Positions 24,848 to 36,604 of a DNA stretch of 64,000 bases are shown here, piece after piece. A program made the position numbers and the translations under genes. Each line of letters begins with the position of its first letter. The first letter of the stretch is position 1. The stretch is from Gordius sp. MW1 (Eukaryota > Nematomorpha > Gordioida > Gordea > Gordiidae). The stretch is taken from contig OZ038528.1 of NCBI GenBank assembly GCA_964036665.1, forward strand, positions 11,104,501-11,168,500, given 5' to 3'. The notes below the pieces were generated by a model. That model was given only the letters and a program-made list of their open reading frames with translations. It ran no database searches and was not told the DNA's origin.

Positions 24848-26549
24848 ACAACAAACTAATCGCAACAATAAAACGTTGTCTTTTGTCAAAATGATAGTTC
24901 TCGCAGCTTAAAACCTCTTTTCTGAAGTCAATCGAGGATAATAGGATTCTCAAATTGGCTTACTTTTATATATTTTTTCATGCTCTTTCACATAGAATCG
25001 AAAAAAAAATATTTTTACCTCAAAATTTTTCACATATTATTATTTCAACCGTATTCATCCGAAGAAAGTTGTCGTTTTCAGACGTCGTTTCCATGATAAA
25101 AAGTAAAAATTTATCAGAATCAGAAAACTATTACTTTGAAATCATGATCGCATAGTGCATTTTTGAAAAATTAAGCACTCACGTTGCGATAAAACAAACT
25201 AATCGCAACAATAAAACGTTGTCTTTTGTCAAAATGATAGTTCTCGGAGCTTAATACCTCTTTTCGGAAGTCAATCGAGGATAATAGGATTCTCAAATTG
25301 GCTTACTTTTATATATTTTTTCATGCTCTTTCACATAGAATCGAAAAAAATAAATATTTTTACCTCAAAATTTTTCACATATTTTTATTTGAACCGTATT
25401 CATCCGATGAAAGTTGTCGTTTTCCGACGTGGTTTCCATGATAAAAAGTAAAAATTTATCAGAATCAAAAAACTATTACTTTGAAATCATGATCGCATAG
25501 TGCATTTTTGAAAAATTAAGCACTTACGTTGCGATACAACAAACTAATCGCAACAATAAAACGTTGTCTTTTGTCAAAATGATAGTTCTCGCAGCTTAAA
25601 ACCTCTTTTCGGAAGTCAATCGAGGATAATAGGATTCTCAAATTGGCCTACTTTTATATATTTTTTCATGCTCTTTCACATAGAATCAAAAAAAAATATT
25701 TTTACCTCAAAATTTTTCACATATTTTTCTTTGAACCGTATTCATCCGAAGAAAGTTGTCGTTTTCAGACGTGGTTTCCATGATAAAAAGTAAAAATTTA
25801 TCAGAATCAGAAAACTATTACTTTGAAATCATGATCGCATAGTGCATTTTTGAAAAATTAAGCACTCACGTTGCGATAAAACAAACTAATCGCAACAATA
25901 AAACGTTGTCTTTTGTCAAAATGATAGTTCTCGGAGCTTAATACCTCTTTTCGGAAGTCAATCGAGGATAATAGGATTCTCAAATTGGCTTACTTTTATA
26001 TATTTTTTCATGCTCTTTCACATAGAATCGAAAAAAATAAATATTTTTACCTTAAAATTTTGAACCGTATTCATCCGATGAAAGTTGTCGTTTTCAGACG
26101 TGGTTTCCATGATAAAAAGTAAAAATTTATCAGAGTCAGAAAACTATTACTTTGAAATCATGATCGCATAGTGCATTTTTGAAAAATTAAGCACTCACGT
26201 TGCGATACAACAAACTAATCGCAACAATAAAACGTTGTCTTTTGTCAAAATGATAGTTCTCGCAGCTTAAAACCTCTTTTCGGAAGTCAATCGAGGATAA
26301 TAGGATTCTCAAATTGGCTTACTATTATATATTTTTTCATGCTATTTCACATAGAATCGAAAAAAAAATATTTTTACCTCAAAATTTTTCACATATTTTT
26401 CTTTGGACCGTATTCATCCGAAGAAAGTTGTCGTTTTCAGACGTGGTTTCCATGATAAAAAGTAAAAATTTATCAGAATCAGAAAACTATTACTTTGAAA
26501 TCATGATCGCATAGTGCATTTTTGAAAAATTAAGCACTTACGTTGCGAT

Positions 26550-28591
26550 ACAACAAACTAATCGCAACAATAAAACGTTGTCTTTTGTCAAAATGATAGT
26601 TCTCGCAGCTTAAAACCTCTTTTCGGAAGTCAATCGAGGATAATAGGATTCTCAAATTGGCTTACTTTTATATATTTTTTCATGCTCTTTCACATAGAAT
26701 CGAAAAAAAAAATATTTTTACCTCAAAATTTTTCACATATTATTATTTCAGCCGTATTCATCCGAAGAAAGTTGTCGTTTTCAGACGTCGTTTCCATGAT
26801 AAAAAGTAAAAATTTATCAGAATCAGAAAACTATTACTTTGAAATCATGATCGCATATTGCATTTTTGAAAAATTAAGCAGTTACGTTGCGATACAACAA
26901 ACTAATCGCAACAATAAAACGTTGTCTTTTGTGAAAATGATAGTTCTCGCAGCTTAAAACCTCTTTTCGGAAGTCAATCGAGGATAATAGGATTCTCAAA
27001 TTGGCTTACTTTTATATATTTTTTTATGCTCTTTCACATAGAATCGAAAAAAATAAATATTTTTACCTTAAAATTTTGAACCGTATTCATCCGATGAAAG
27101 TTGTCGTTTTCAGACGTGGTTTCCATGATAAAAAGTAAAAATTTATCAGAATCAGAAAACTATTACTTTGAAATCATGATCGCATAGTGCATTTTTGAAA
27201 AATTAAGCACTCACGTTGCGATACAACAAACCAATCGCAACAATAAAACGTTGTCTTTTGTCAAAATGATAGTTCTCGCAGCTTATAACCTCTTTTCGGA
27301 AGTCAATCGAGGATAATAGGATTCTCAAATTGGCTTACTTTTATATTTTTTTTTATGCACTTTCACATAGAATCGAAAAAAATAAATATTTTTACCTTAA
27401 AATATTTCACACATTTTTCTTTGAACCGTACATCCGATGAAAGTTGTCGTTTTCAGACGTGGTTTCCATGATAAAAAGTAAAAATTTATCAGAATCAGAA
27501 AACTATTACATTGAAATCATGATCGCATAGTGCATTTTTGAAAAATTAAGCACTCACGTTGCGATACAACAAACTAATCGCAACAATAAAACGTTGTCTT
27601 TTGTCAAAATGATAGTTCTCGCAGCTTAAAACCTCTTTTCGGAAGTCAATCGAGGATAATAGGATTCTCAAATTGGCCTACTTTTATATGTTTTTTCATG
27701 CTCTTTCACATAGAATCAAAAAAAAATATTTTTACCTTAAAATATTTCACACATTTTTCTTTGAACCGTACATCCGATGAAAGTTGTCGTTTTCAGAGGT
27801 GGTTTACTTGATAAAAAGTAAAAATTTATCAGAATCAAAAAACTATTACTTTGAAATCATGATCGCATAGTGCATTTTTGAAAAATTAAGCACTCACGTT
27901 GCGATACAACAAACTAATCGCAACAATAAAACGTTGTCTTTTGTGAAAATGATAGTTCTCGCAGCTTAAAACCTCTTTTCGGAAGTCAATCGAGGATAAT
28001 AGGATTCTCAAATTGGCTTACTTTTATATATTTTTTCATGCTCTTTCACATAGAATCGAAAAAAAAAATATTTTTACCTCAAAATTTTTCACATATTTTT
28101 CTTTGAACCGTATTCATCCGAAGAAAGTTGTCGTTTTCAGACGTGGTTTCCATGATAAAAAGTAAAAATTTATCAGAATCAGAAAACTATTACTTTGAAA
28201 TCATGATCGCATAGTGCATTTTTGAAAAATTAAGCACTCACGTTGCGATACAACAAACTAATCGCAACAATAAAACGTTGTCTTTTGTCAAAATGATAGT
28301 TCTCGCAGCTTAAAACCTCTTTTCGGAAGTCAATCGAGGATAATAGGATTCTCAAATTGGCCTACTTTTATATGTTTTTTCATGCTCTTTCACATAGAAT
28401 CAAAAAAAAATATTTTTACCTCAAAATTTTTCACATATTTTTCTTTGAACCGTATTCATCCGATGAAAGTTGTCGTTTTCAGAGGTGGTTTCCTTGATAA
28501 AAAGTAAAAATTTATCAGAATCAGAAAACTATTACTTTGAAATCATGATCGCATAGTTCATTTTTGAAAAATTAAGCACTCACGTTGCGAT
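26550..28591 (+). repeat. U-X-Y-Z-W-V six-monomer block inside second 11-mer
   Basis: M79-M84, identical by eye to 22806-24847 and 3,744 bp downstream of it. Confidence 0.8.
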
Positions 28592-28922
28592 ACAACAAAC
28601 TAATCGCAACAATAAAACGTTGTCTTTTGTCAAAATGATAGTTCTCGCAGCTTAAAACCTCTTTTCTGAAGTCAATCGAGGATAATAGGATTCTCAAATT
28701 GGCTTACTTTTATATATTTTTTCATGCTCTTTCACATAGAATCGAAAAAAAAATATTTTTACCTCAAAATTTTTCACATATTATTATTTCAACCGTATTC
28801 ATCCGAAGAAAGTTGTCGTTTTCAGACGTCGTTTCCATGATAAAAAGTAAAAATTTATCAGAATCAGAAAACTATTACTTTGAAATCATGATCGCATATT
28901 GCATTTTTGAAAAATTAAGCAG

Positions 28923-30968
28923 TTACGTTGCGATACAACAAACTAATCGCAACAATAAAACGTTGTCTTTTGTGAAAATGATAGTTCTCGCAGCTTAAAA
29001 CCTCTTTTCGGAAGTCAATCGAGGATAATAGGATTCTCAAATTGGCTTACTTTTATATATTTTTTTATGCTCTTTCACATAGAATCGAAAAAAATAAATA
29101 TTTTTACCTTAAAATTTTGAACCGTATTCATCCGATGAAAGTTGTCGTTTTCAGACGTGGTTTCCATGATAAAAAGTAAAAATTTATCAGAATCAGAAAA
29201 CTATTACTTTGAAATCATGATCGCATAGTGCATTTTTGAAAAATTAAGCACTCACGTTGCGATACAACAAACTAATCGCAACAATAAAACGTTGTCTTTT
29301 GTCAAAATGATAGTTCTCGCAGCTTAAAACCTCTTTTCGGAAGTCAATCGAGGATAATAGGATTCTCAAATTGGCTTACTATTATATATTTTTTCATGCT
29401 ATTTCACATAGAATCGAAAAAAAAATATTTTTACCTCAAAATTTTTCACATATTTTTCTTTGGACCGTATTCATCCGAAGAAAGTTGTCGTTTTCAGACG
29501 TGGTTTCCATGATAAAAAGTAAAAATTTATCAGAATCAGAAAACTATTACTTTGAAATCATGATCGCATAGTGCATTTTTGAAAAATTAAGCACTCACGT
29601 TGCGATAAAACAAACTAATCGCAACAATAAAACGTTGTCTTTTGTCAAAATGATAGTTCTCGGAGCTTAATACCTCTTTTCGGAAGTCAATCGAGGATAA
29701 TAGGATTCTCAAATTGGCTTACTTTTATATATTTTTTCATGCTCTTTCACATAGAATCGAAAAAAATAAATATTTTTACCTCAAAATTTTTCACATATTT
29801 TTATTTGAACCGTATTCATCCGATGAAAGTTGTCGTTTTCCGACGTGGTTTCCATGATAAAAAGTAAAAATTTATCAGAATCAAAAAACTATTACTTTGA
29901 AATCATGATCGCATAGTGCATTTTTGAAAAATTAAGCACTTACGTTGCGATACAACAAACTAATCGCAACAATAAAACGTTGTCTTTTGTCAAAATGATA
30001 GTTCTCGCAGCTTAAAACCTCTTTTCGGAAGTCAATCGTTGATAATAGGATTCTCAAATTGGCCTACTTTTATATATTTTTTCATGCTCTTTCACATAGA
30101 ATCAAAAAAAAAATATTTTTACCTCAAAATTTTTCACATATTTTTCTTTGAACCGTATTCATCCGATGAAAGTTGTCGTTTTCAGACGTGGTTTCCTTGA
30201 TAAAAAGTAAAAATTTATCAGAATCAGAAAACTATTACTTTGAAATCATGATCGCATAGTGCATTTTTGAAAAATTAAGCACTCACGTTGCGATACAACA
30301 AACTAATCGCAACAATAAAACGTTGTCTTTTGTCAAAATGATAGTTCTCGCAGCTTAAAACCTCTTTTCGGAAGTCAATCGATGATAATAGGATTCTCAA
30401 ATTGGCCTACTTTTATATATTTTTTCATGCTCTTTCACATAGAATCAAAAAATAAATATTTTTACCTTAAAATTTTTCACATATTTTTCTTTGAACCGTA
30501 TTCATCCGATGAAAGTTGTCGTTTTCAGACGTGGTTTCCATGATAAAAAGTAAAAATTTATGAGAATCAGAAAACTATTACTTTGAAATCATAATCGCAT
30601 AGTGCATTTTTGAAAAATTAAGCACTTACGTTGCGATACAACAAACTAATCGCAACAATAAAACGTTGTCTTTTGTCAAAATGATAGTTCTCGCAGCTTA
30701 AAACCTCTTTTCGGAAGTCAATCGAGGATAATAGGATTCTCAAATTGGCCTACTTTTATATATTTTTTCATGCTCTTTCACATAGAATCAAAAAAAAATA
30801 TTTTTACCTCAAAATTTTTCACATATTTTTCTTTGAACCGTATTCATCCGAAGAAAGTTGTCGTTTTCAGACGTGGTTTCCATGATAAAAAGTAAAAATT
30901 TATCAGAATCAGAAAACTATTACTTTGAAATCATGATCGCATAGTGCATTTTTGAAAAATTAAGCACT
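28923..30968 (+). repeat. 2,046-bp block duplicated 3,388 bp downstream
   Basis: Matches 32311-34356 (M86-M91 against M96-M101). Limits are AGCAGTTACG against AGCACTTACG on the left and GCACTCACG against GCACTTACG on the right. Differences seen: CGAAAAAAATAAAT against CGAAATAAATAAAT, TTTTTATTTG against TTTTTCTTTG (29803/33191), and CGATGATAA against CGAGGATAA. Shared rare marks are CGTTGATAA and TTTATGAGAATC. Confidence 0.84.
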
Positions 30969-32310
30969 CACGTTGCGATAAAACAAACTAATCGCAACAA
31001 TAAAACGTTGTCTTTTGTCAAAATGATAGTTCTCGGAGCTTAATACCTCTTTTCGGAAGTCAATCGAGGATAATAGGATTCTCAAATTGGCTTACTTTTA
31101 TATATTTTTTCATGCTCTTTCACATAGAATCGAAAAAAATAAATATTTTTACCTTAAAATTTTGAACCGTATTCATCCGATGAAAGTTGTCGTTTTCAGA
31201 CGTGGTTTCCATGATAAAAAGTAAAAATTTATCAGAGTCAGAAAACTATTACTTTGAAATCATGATCGCATAGTGCATTTTTGAAAAATTAAGCACTCAC
31301 GTTGCGATACAACAAACTAATCGCAACAATAAAACGTTGTCTTTTGTCAAAATGATAGTTCTCGCAGCTTAAAACCTCTTTTCGGAAGTCAATCGAGGAT
31401 AATAGGATTCTCAAATTGGCTTACTATTATATATTTTTTCATGCTATTTCACATAGAATCGAAAAAAAAATATTTTTACCTCAAAATTTTTCACATATTT
31501 TTCTTTGGACCGTATTCATCCGAAGAAAGTTGTCGTTTTCAGACGTGGTTTCCATGATAAAAAGTAAAAATTTATCAGAATCAGAAAACTATTACTTTGA
31601 AATCATGATCGCATAGTGCATTTTTGAAAAATTAAGCACTTACGTTGCGATACAACAAACTAATCGCAACAATAAAACGTTGTCTTTTGTCAAAATGATA
31701 GTTCTCGCAGCTTAAAACCTCTTTTCAGAAGTCAATAGAGGATAATAAGATTCTCAAATTGGCCTACTTTTATATATTTTTTCATGCTCTTTCACATAGA
31801 ATCGAAAAAAATAAATATTTTTACCTTAAAATTTTGAACCGTATTCATCCGATGAAAGTTGTCGTTTTCAGACGTGGTTTCCATGATAAAAAGTAAAAAT
31901 TTATCAGAATCAGAAAACTATTACTTTGAAATCATGATCGCATAGTGCATTTTTGAAAAATTAAGCACTCACGTTGCGATACAACAAACTAATCGCAACA
32001 ATAAAACGTTGTCTTTTGTCAAAATGATAGTTCTCGCAGCTTAAAACCTCTTTTCGGAAGTCAATCGAGGATAATAGGATTCTCAAATTGGCCTACTTTT
32101 ATATATTTTTTCATGCTCTTTCACATAGAATCAAAAAAAAATATTTTTACCTCAAAATTTTTCACATATTTTTCTTTGAACCGTATTCATCCGAAGAAAG
32201 TTGTCGTTTTCAGACGTGGTTTCCATGATAAAAAGTAAAAATTTATCAGAATCAGAAAACTATTACTTTGAAATCATGATCGCATAGTGCATTTTTGAAA
32301 AATTAAGCAC

Positions 32311-34356
32311 TTACGTTGCGATACAACAAACTAATCGCAACAATAAAACGTTGTCTTTTGTGAAAATGATAGTTCTCGCAGCTTAAAACCTCTTTTCGGA
32401 AGTCAATCGAGGATAATAGGATTCTCAAATTGGCTTACTTTTATATATTTTTTTATGCTCTTTCACATAGAATCGAAATAAATAAATATTTTTACCTTAA
32501 AATTTTGAACCGTATTCATCCGATGAAAGTTGTCGTTTTCAGACGTGGTTTCCATGATAAAAAGTAAAAATTTATCAGAATCAGAAAACTATTACTTTGA
32601 AATCATGATCGCATAGTGCATTTTTGAAAAATTAAGCACTCACGTTGCGATACAACAAACTAATCGCAACAATAAAACGTTGTCTTTTGTCAAAATGATA
32701 GTTCTCGCAGCTTAAAACCTCTTTTCGGAAGTCAATCGAGGATAATAGGATTCTCAAATTGGCTTACTATTATATATTTTTTCATGCTATTTCACATAGA
32801 ATCGAAAAAAAAATATTTTTACCTCAAAATTTTTCACATATTTTTCTTTGGACCGTATTCATCCGAAGAAAGTTGTCGTTTTCAGACGTGGTTTCCATGA
32901 TAAAAAGTAAAAATTTATCAGAATCAGAAAACTATTACTTTGAAATCATGATCGCATAGTGCATTTTTGAAAAATTAAGCACTCACGTTGCGATAAAACA
33001 AACTAATCGCAACAATAAAACGTTGTCTTTTGTCAAAATGATAGTTCTCGGAGCTTAATACCTCTTTTCGGAAGTCAATCGAGGATAATAGGATTCTCAA
33101 ATTGGCTTACTTTTATATATTTTTTCATGCTCTTTCACATAGAATCGAAAAAAATAAATATTTTTACCTCAAAATTTTTCACATATTTTTCTTTGAACCG
33201 TATTCATCCGATGAAAGTTGTCGTTTTCCGACGTGGTTTCCATGATAAAAAGTAAAAATTTATCAGAATCAAAAAACTATTACTTTGAAATCATGATCGC
33301 ATAGTGCATTTTTGAAAAATTAAGCACTTACGTTGCGATACAACAAACTAATCGCAACAATAAAACGTTGTCTTTTGTCAAAATGATAGTTCTCGCAGCT
33401 TAAAACCTCTTTTCGGAAGTCAATCGTTGATAATAGGATTCTCAAATTGGCCTACTTTTATATATTTTTTCATGCTCTTTCACATAGAATCAAAAAAAAA
33501 ATATTTTTACCTCAAAATTTTTCACATATTTTTCTTTGAACCGTATTCATCCGATGAAAGTTGTCGTTTTCAGACGTGGTTTCCTTGATAAAAAGTAAAA
33601 ATTTATCAGAATCAGAAAACTATTACTTTGAAATCATGATCGCATAGTGCATTTTTGAAAAATTAAGCACTCACGTTGCGATACAACAAACTAATCGCAA
33701 CAATAAAACGTTGTCTTTTGTCAAAATGATAGTTCTCGCAGCTTAAAACCTCTTTTCGGAAGTCAATCGAGGATAATAGGATTCTCAAATTGGCCTACTT
33801 TTATATATTTTTTCATGCTCTTTCACATAGAATCAAAAAATAAATATTTTTACCTTAAAATTTTTCACATATTTTTCTTTGAACCGTATTCATCCGATGA
33901 AAGTTGTCGTTTTCAGACGTGGTTTCCATGATAAAAAGTAAAAATTTATGAGAATCAGAAAACTATTACTTTGAAATCATAATCGCATAGTGCATTTTTG
34001 AAAAATTAAGCACTTACGTTGCGATACAACAAACTAATCGCAACAATAAAACGTTGTCTTTTGTCAAAATGATAGTTCTCGCAGCTTAAAACCTCTTTTC
34101 GGAAGTCAATCGAGGATAATAGGATTCTCAAATTGGCCTACTTTTATATATTTTTTCATGCTCTTTCACATAGAATCAAAAAAAAATATTTTTACCTCAA
34201 AATTTTTCACATATTTTTCTTTGAACCGTATTCATCCGAAGAAAGTTGTCGTTTTCAGACGTGGTTTCCATGATAAAAAGTAAAAATTTATCAGAATCAG
34301 AAAACTATTACTTTGAAATCATGATCGCATAGTGCATTTTTGAAAAATTAAGCACT
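32311..34356 (+). repeat. Copy of the 28923-30968 block
   Basis: Second member of the 3,388-bp-spaced (10-monomer) pair, about 99.8% identical judged by the three differences noticed. Confidence 0.84.
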
Positions 34357-35018
34357 TACGTTGCGATACAACAAACTAATCGCAACAATAAAACGTTGTC
34401 TTTTGTCAAAATGATAGTTCTCGCAGCTTAAAACCTCTTTTCAGAAGTCAATAGAGGATAATAAGATTCTCAAATTGGCCTACTTTTATATATTTTTTCA
34501 TGCTCTTTCACATAGAATCGAAAAAAATAAATATTTTTACCTCAAAATTTTTCACATATTTTTCTTTGAACCGTATTCATCCGATGAAAGTTGTCGTTTT
34601 CCGACGTGGTTTCCATGATAAAAAGTAAAAATTTATCAGAATCAAAAAACTATTACTTTGAAATCATGATCGCATAGTACATTTTTGAAAAATTAAGCAC
34701 TCACGTTGCGATACAACAAACTAATCGCAACAATAAAACGTTGTCTTTTGTCAAAATGATAGTTCTCGCAGCTTAAAACCTCTTCTCGGAAGTCAATCGA
34801 TGATAATAGGATTCTTAAATTGGCCTACTTTTATATATTTTTTCATGCTCTTTCACATAGAATCAAAAAAAAATATTTTTACCTCAAAATTTTTCACATA
34901 TTTTTCTTTGAACCGTATTCATACGATGAAAGTTGTCGTTTTCAGACGTGGTTTCCTTGATAAAAAGTAAAAATTTATCAGAATCAGAAAACTATTACTT
35001 TGAAATCATGATCGCATA
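34332..35018 (+). repeat. Copy of the 14631-15318 segment
   Basis: M102-M103, the downstream member of a pair separated by 19.7 kb. The same variants then pass into the trimer (M105-M106) and the 15-mer, so this segment looks like a source for the right half of the array. Confidence 0.75.
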
Positions 35019-36604
35019 GTGCATTTTTGAAAAATTAAGCACTCACGTTGCGATACAACAAACTAATCGCAACAATAAAACGTTGTCTTTTGTCAAAATG
35101 ATAGTTCTCGCAGCTTAAAACCTCTTTTCGGAAGTCAATCGAGGATAATAGGATTCTCAAATTGGCTTACTTTTATATATTTTTTCATGCTCTTTCACAT
35201 AGAATCGAAAAAAAAATATTTTTACCTCAAAATTTTTCACATATTTTTCATTGAACCGTATTCATCCGAAGAAAGTTGTCGTTTTCAGACGTCGTTTCCA
35301 TGATAAAAAGTAAAAATTTATCAGAATCAGAAAACTATTACTTTGAAATCATGATCGCATAGTGCATTTTTGAAAAATTAAGCACTCACGTTGCGATACA
35401 ACAAACTAATCGCAAAAATAAAACGTTGTCTTTTGTCAAAATGATAGTTCTCGCAGCTTAAAACCTCTTTTCGGAAGTCAATCGAGGATAATAGGATTCT
35501 CAAATTGGCTTACTTTTATATATTTTTTTATGCTCTTTCACATAGAATCGAAAAAAATAAATATTTTTACCTTAAAATTTTTCACATATTTTTCTTTGAA
35601 CCGTATTCATCCGATGAAAGTTGTCGTTTTCCGACGTGGTTTCCATGATAAAAAGTAAAAATTTATCAGAATCAAAAAACTATTACTTTGAAATCATGAT
35701 CGCATAGTACATTTTTGAAAAATTAAGCACTCACGTTGCGATACAACAAACTAATCGCAACAATAAAACGTTGTCTTTTGTCAAAATGATAGTTCTCGCA
35801 GCTTAAAACCTCTTCTCGGAAGTCAATCGATGATAATAGGATTCTTAAATTGGCCTACTTTTATATATTTTTTCATGCTCTTTCACATAGAATCAAAAAA
35901 AAAATATTTTTACCTCAAAATTTTTCACATATTTTTCTTTGAACCGTATTCATCCGATGAAAGTTGTCGTTTTCAGACGTGGTTTCCTTGATAAAAAGTA
36001 AAAATTTATCAGAATCAGAAAACTATTACTTTGAAATCATGATCGCATAGTGCATTTTTGAAAAATTAAGCACTCACGTTGCGATACAACAAACTAATCG
36101 CAACAATAAAACGTTGTCTTTTGTCAAAATGATAGTTCTCGCAGCTTAAAACCTCTTTTCGGAAGTCAATCGAGGATAATAGGATTCTCAAATTGGCTTA
36201 CTTTTATATATTTTTTCATGCTCTTTCACATAGAATCGAAAAAAAAATATTTTTACCTCAAAATTTTTCACATATTTTTCTTTGAACCGTATTCATCCGA
36301 AGAAAGTTGTCGTTTTCAGACGTCGTTTCCATGATAAAAAGTAAAAATTTATCAGAATCAGAAAACTATTACTTTGAAATCATGATCGCATAGTGCATTT
36401 TTGAAAAATTAAGCACTCACGTTGCGATACAACAAACTAATCGCAAAAATAAAACGTTGTCTTTTGTCAAAATGATAGTTCTCGCAGCTTAAAACCTCTT
36501 TTCGGAAGTCAATCGAGGATAATAGGATTCTCAAATTGGCTTACTTTTATATATTTATTTATGCTCTTTCACATAGAATCGAAAAAAATAAATATTTTTA
36601 CCTT
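34544..36604 (+). repeat. Tandem 1,030/1,031-bp trimer, two copies
   Basis: 34544-35573 and 35574-36604 match, with the match running to 36612. Shared marks are CATAGTACA, CTTCTCGG, TTCTTAAATTGG, GACGTCGTTTCC and CGCAAAAAT. Differences seen: CATACG against CATCCG, one A in an A run, TTTTCATTG against TTTTCTTTG, and TATTTTTTT against TATTTATTT. Confidence 0.83.

Larger units (their letters stand above)
21343..28898 (+). repeat. Tandem 3,744-bp 11-mer, two copies plus 68 bp
   Basis: 21343-25086 and 25087-28830 match throughout by eye and on to 28898. Shared rare marks include ACAAACCAATCGC, GCTTATAACC, ATGCACTTTC and GTTTACTTG. Limits are GTGG against GTCG (21342/25086) and CATAG against CATAT (25155/28899). 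Each copy contains one U-X-Y-Z-W-V block plus monomers from the 2,031-bp unit, so it arose after both. Confidence 0.88.
18401..28934 (+). repeat. Array region 4: M55-M85, nested 6-mer and 11-mer units
   Basis: Monomer starts: 18401, 18744, 19073, 19416, 19761, 20103, 20432, 20775, 21104, 21447, 21792, 22134, 22463, 22806, 23150, 23479, 23822, 24162, 24506, 24848, 25191, 25536, 25878, 26207, 26550, 26894, 27223, 27566, 27906, 28250, 28592. Nearly all of it belongs to one of two overlapping tandem periods, 2,031 bp and 3,744 bp. Marks include CTATTATATAT with GCTATTTCAC, and the GCGATAAAAC / CTCGGAGCTTAATACC subclass. No gene is present. Confidence 0.9.
28935..36085 (+). repeat. Array region 5: M86-M106, 10-monomer offset and trimer
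   Basis: Monomer starts: 28935, 29264, 29607, 29952, 30295, 30638, 30980, 31309, 31652, 31981, 32323, 32652, 32995, 33340, 33683, 34026, 34368, 34713, 35055, 35398, 35743. It is a transition zone. On the left it still has the GCGATAAAAC / CGGAGCTTAATACC subclass (last at M98). On the right the CGCAAAAAT subclass first appears at M105. No gene is present. Confidence 0.88.
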
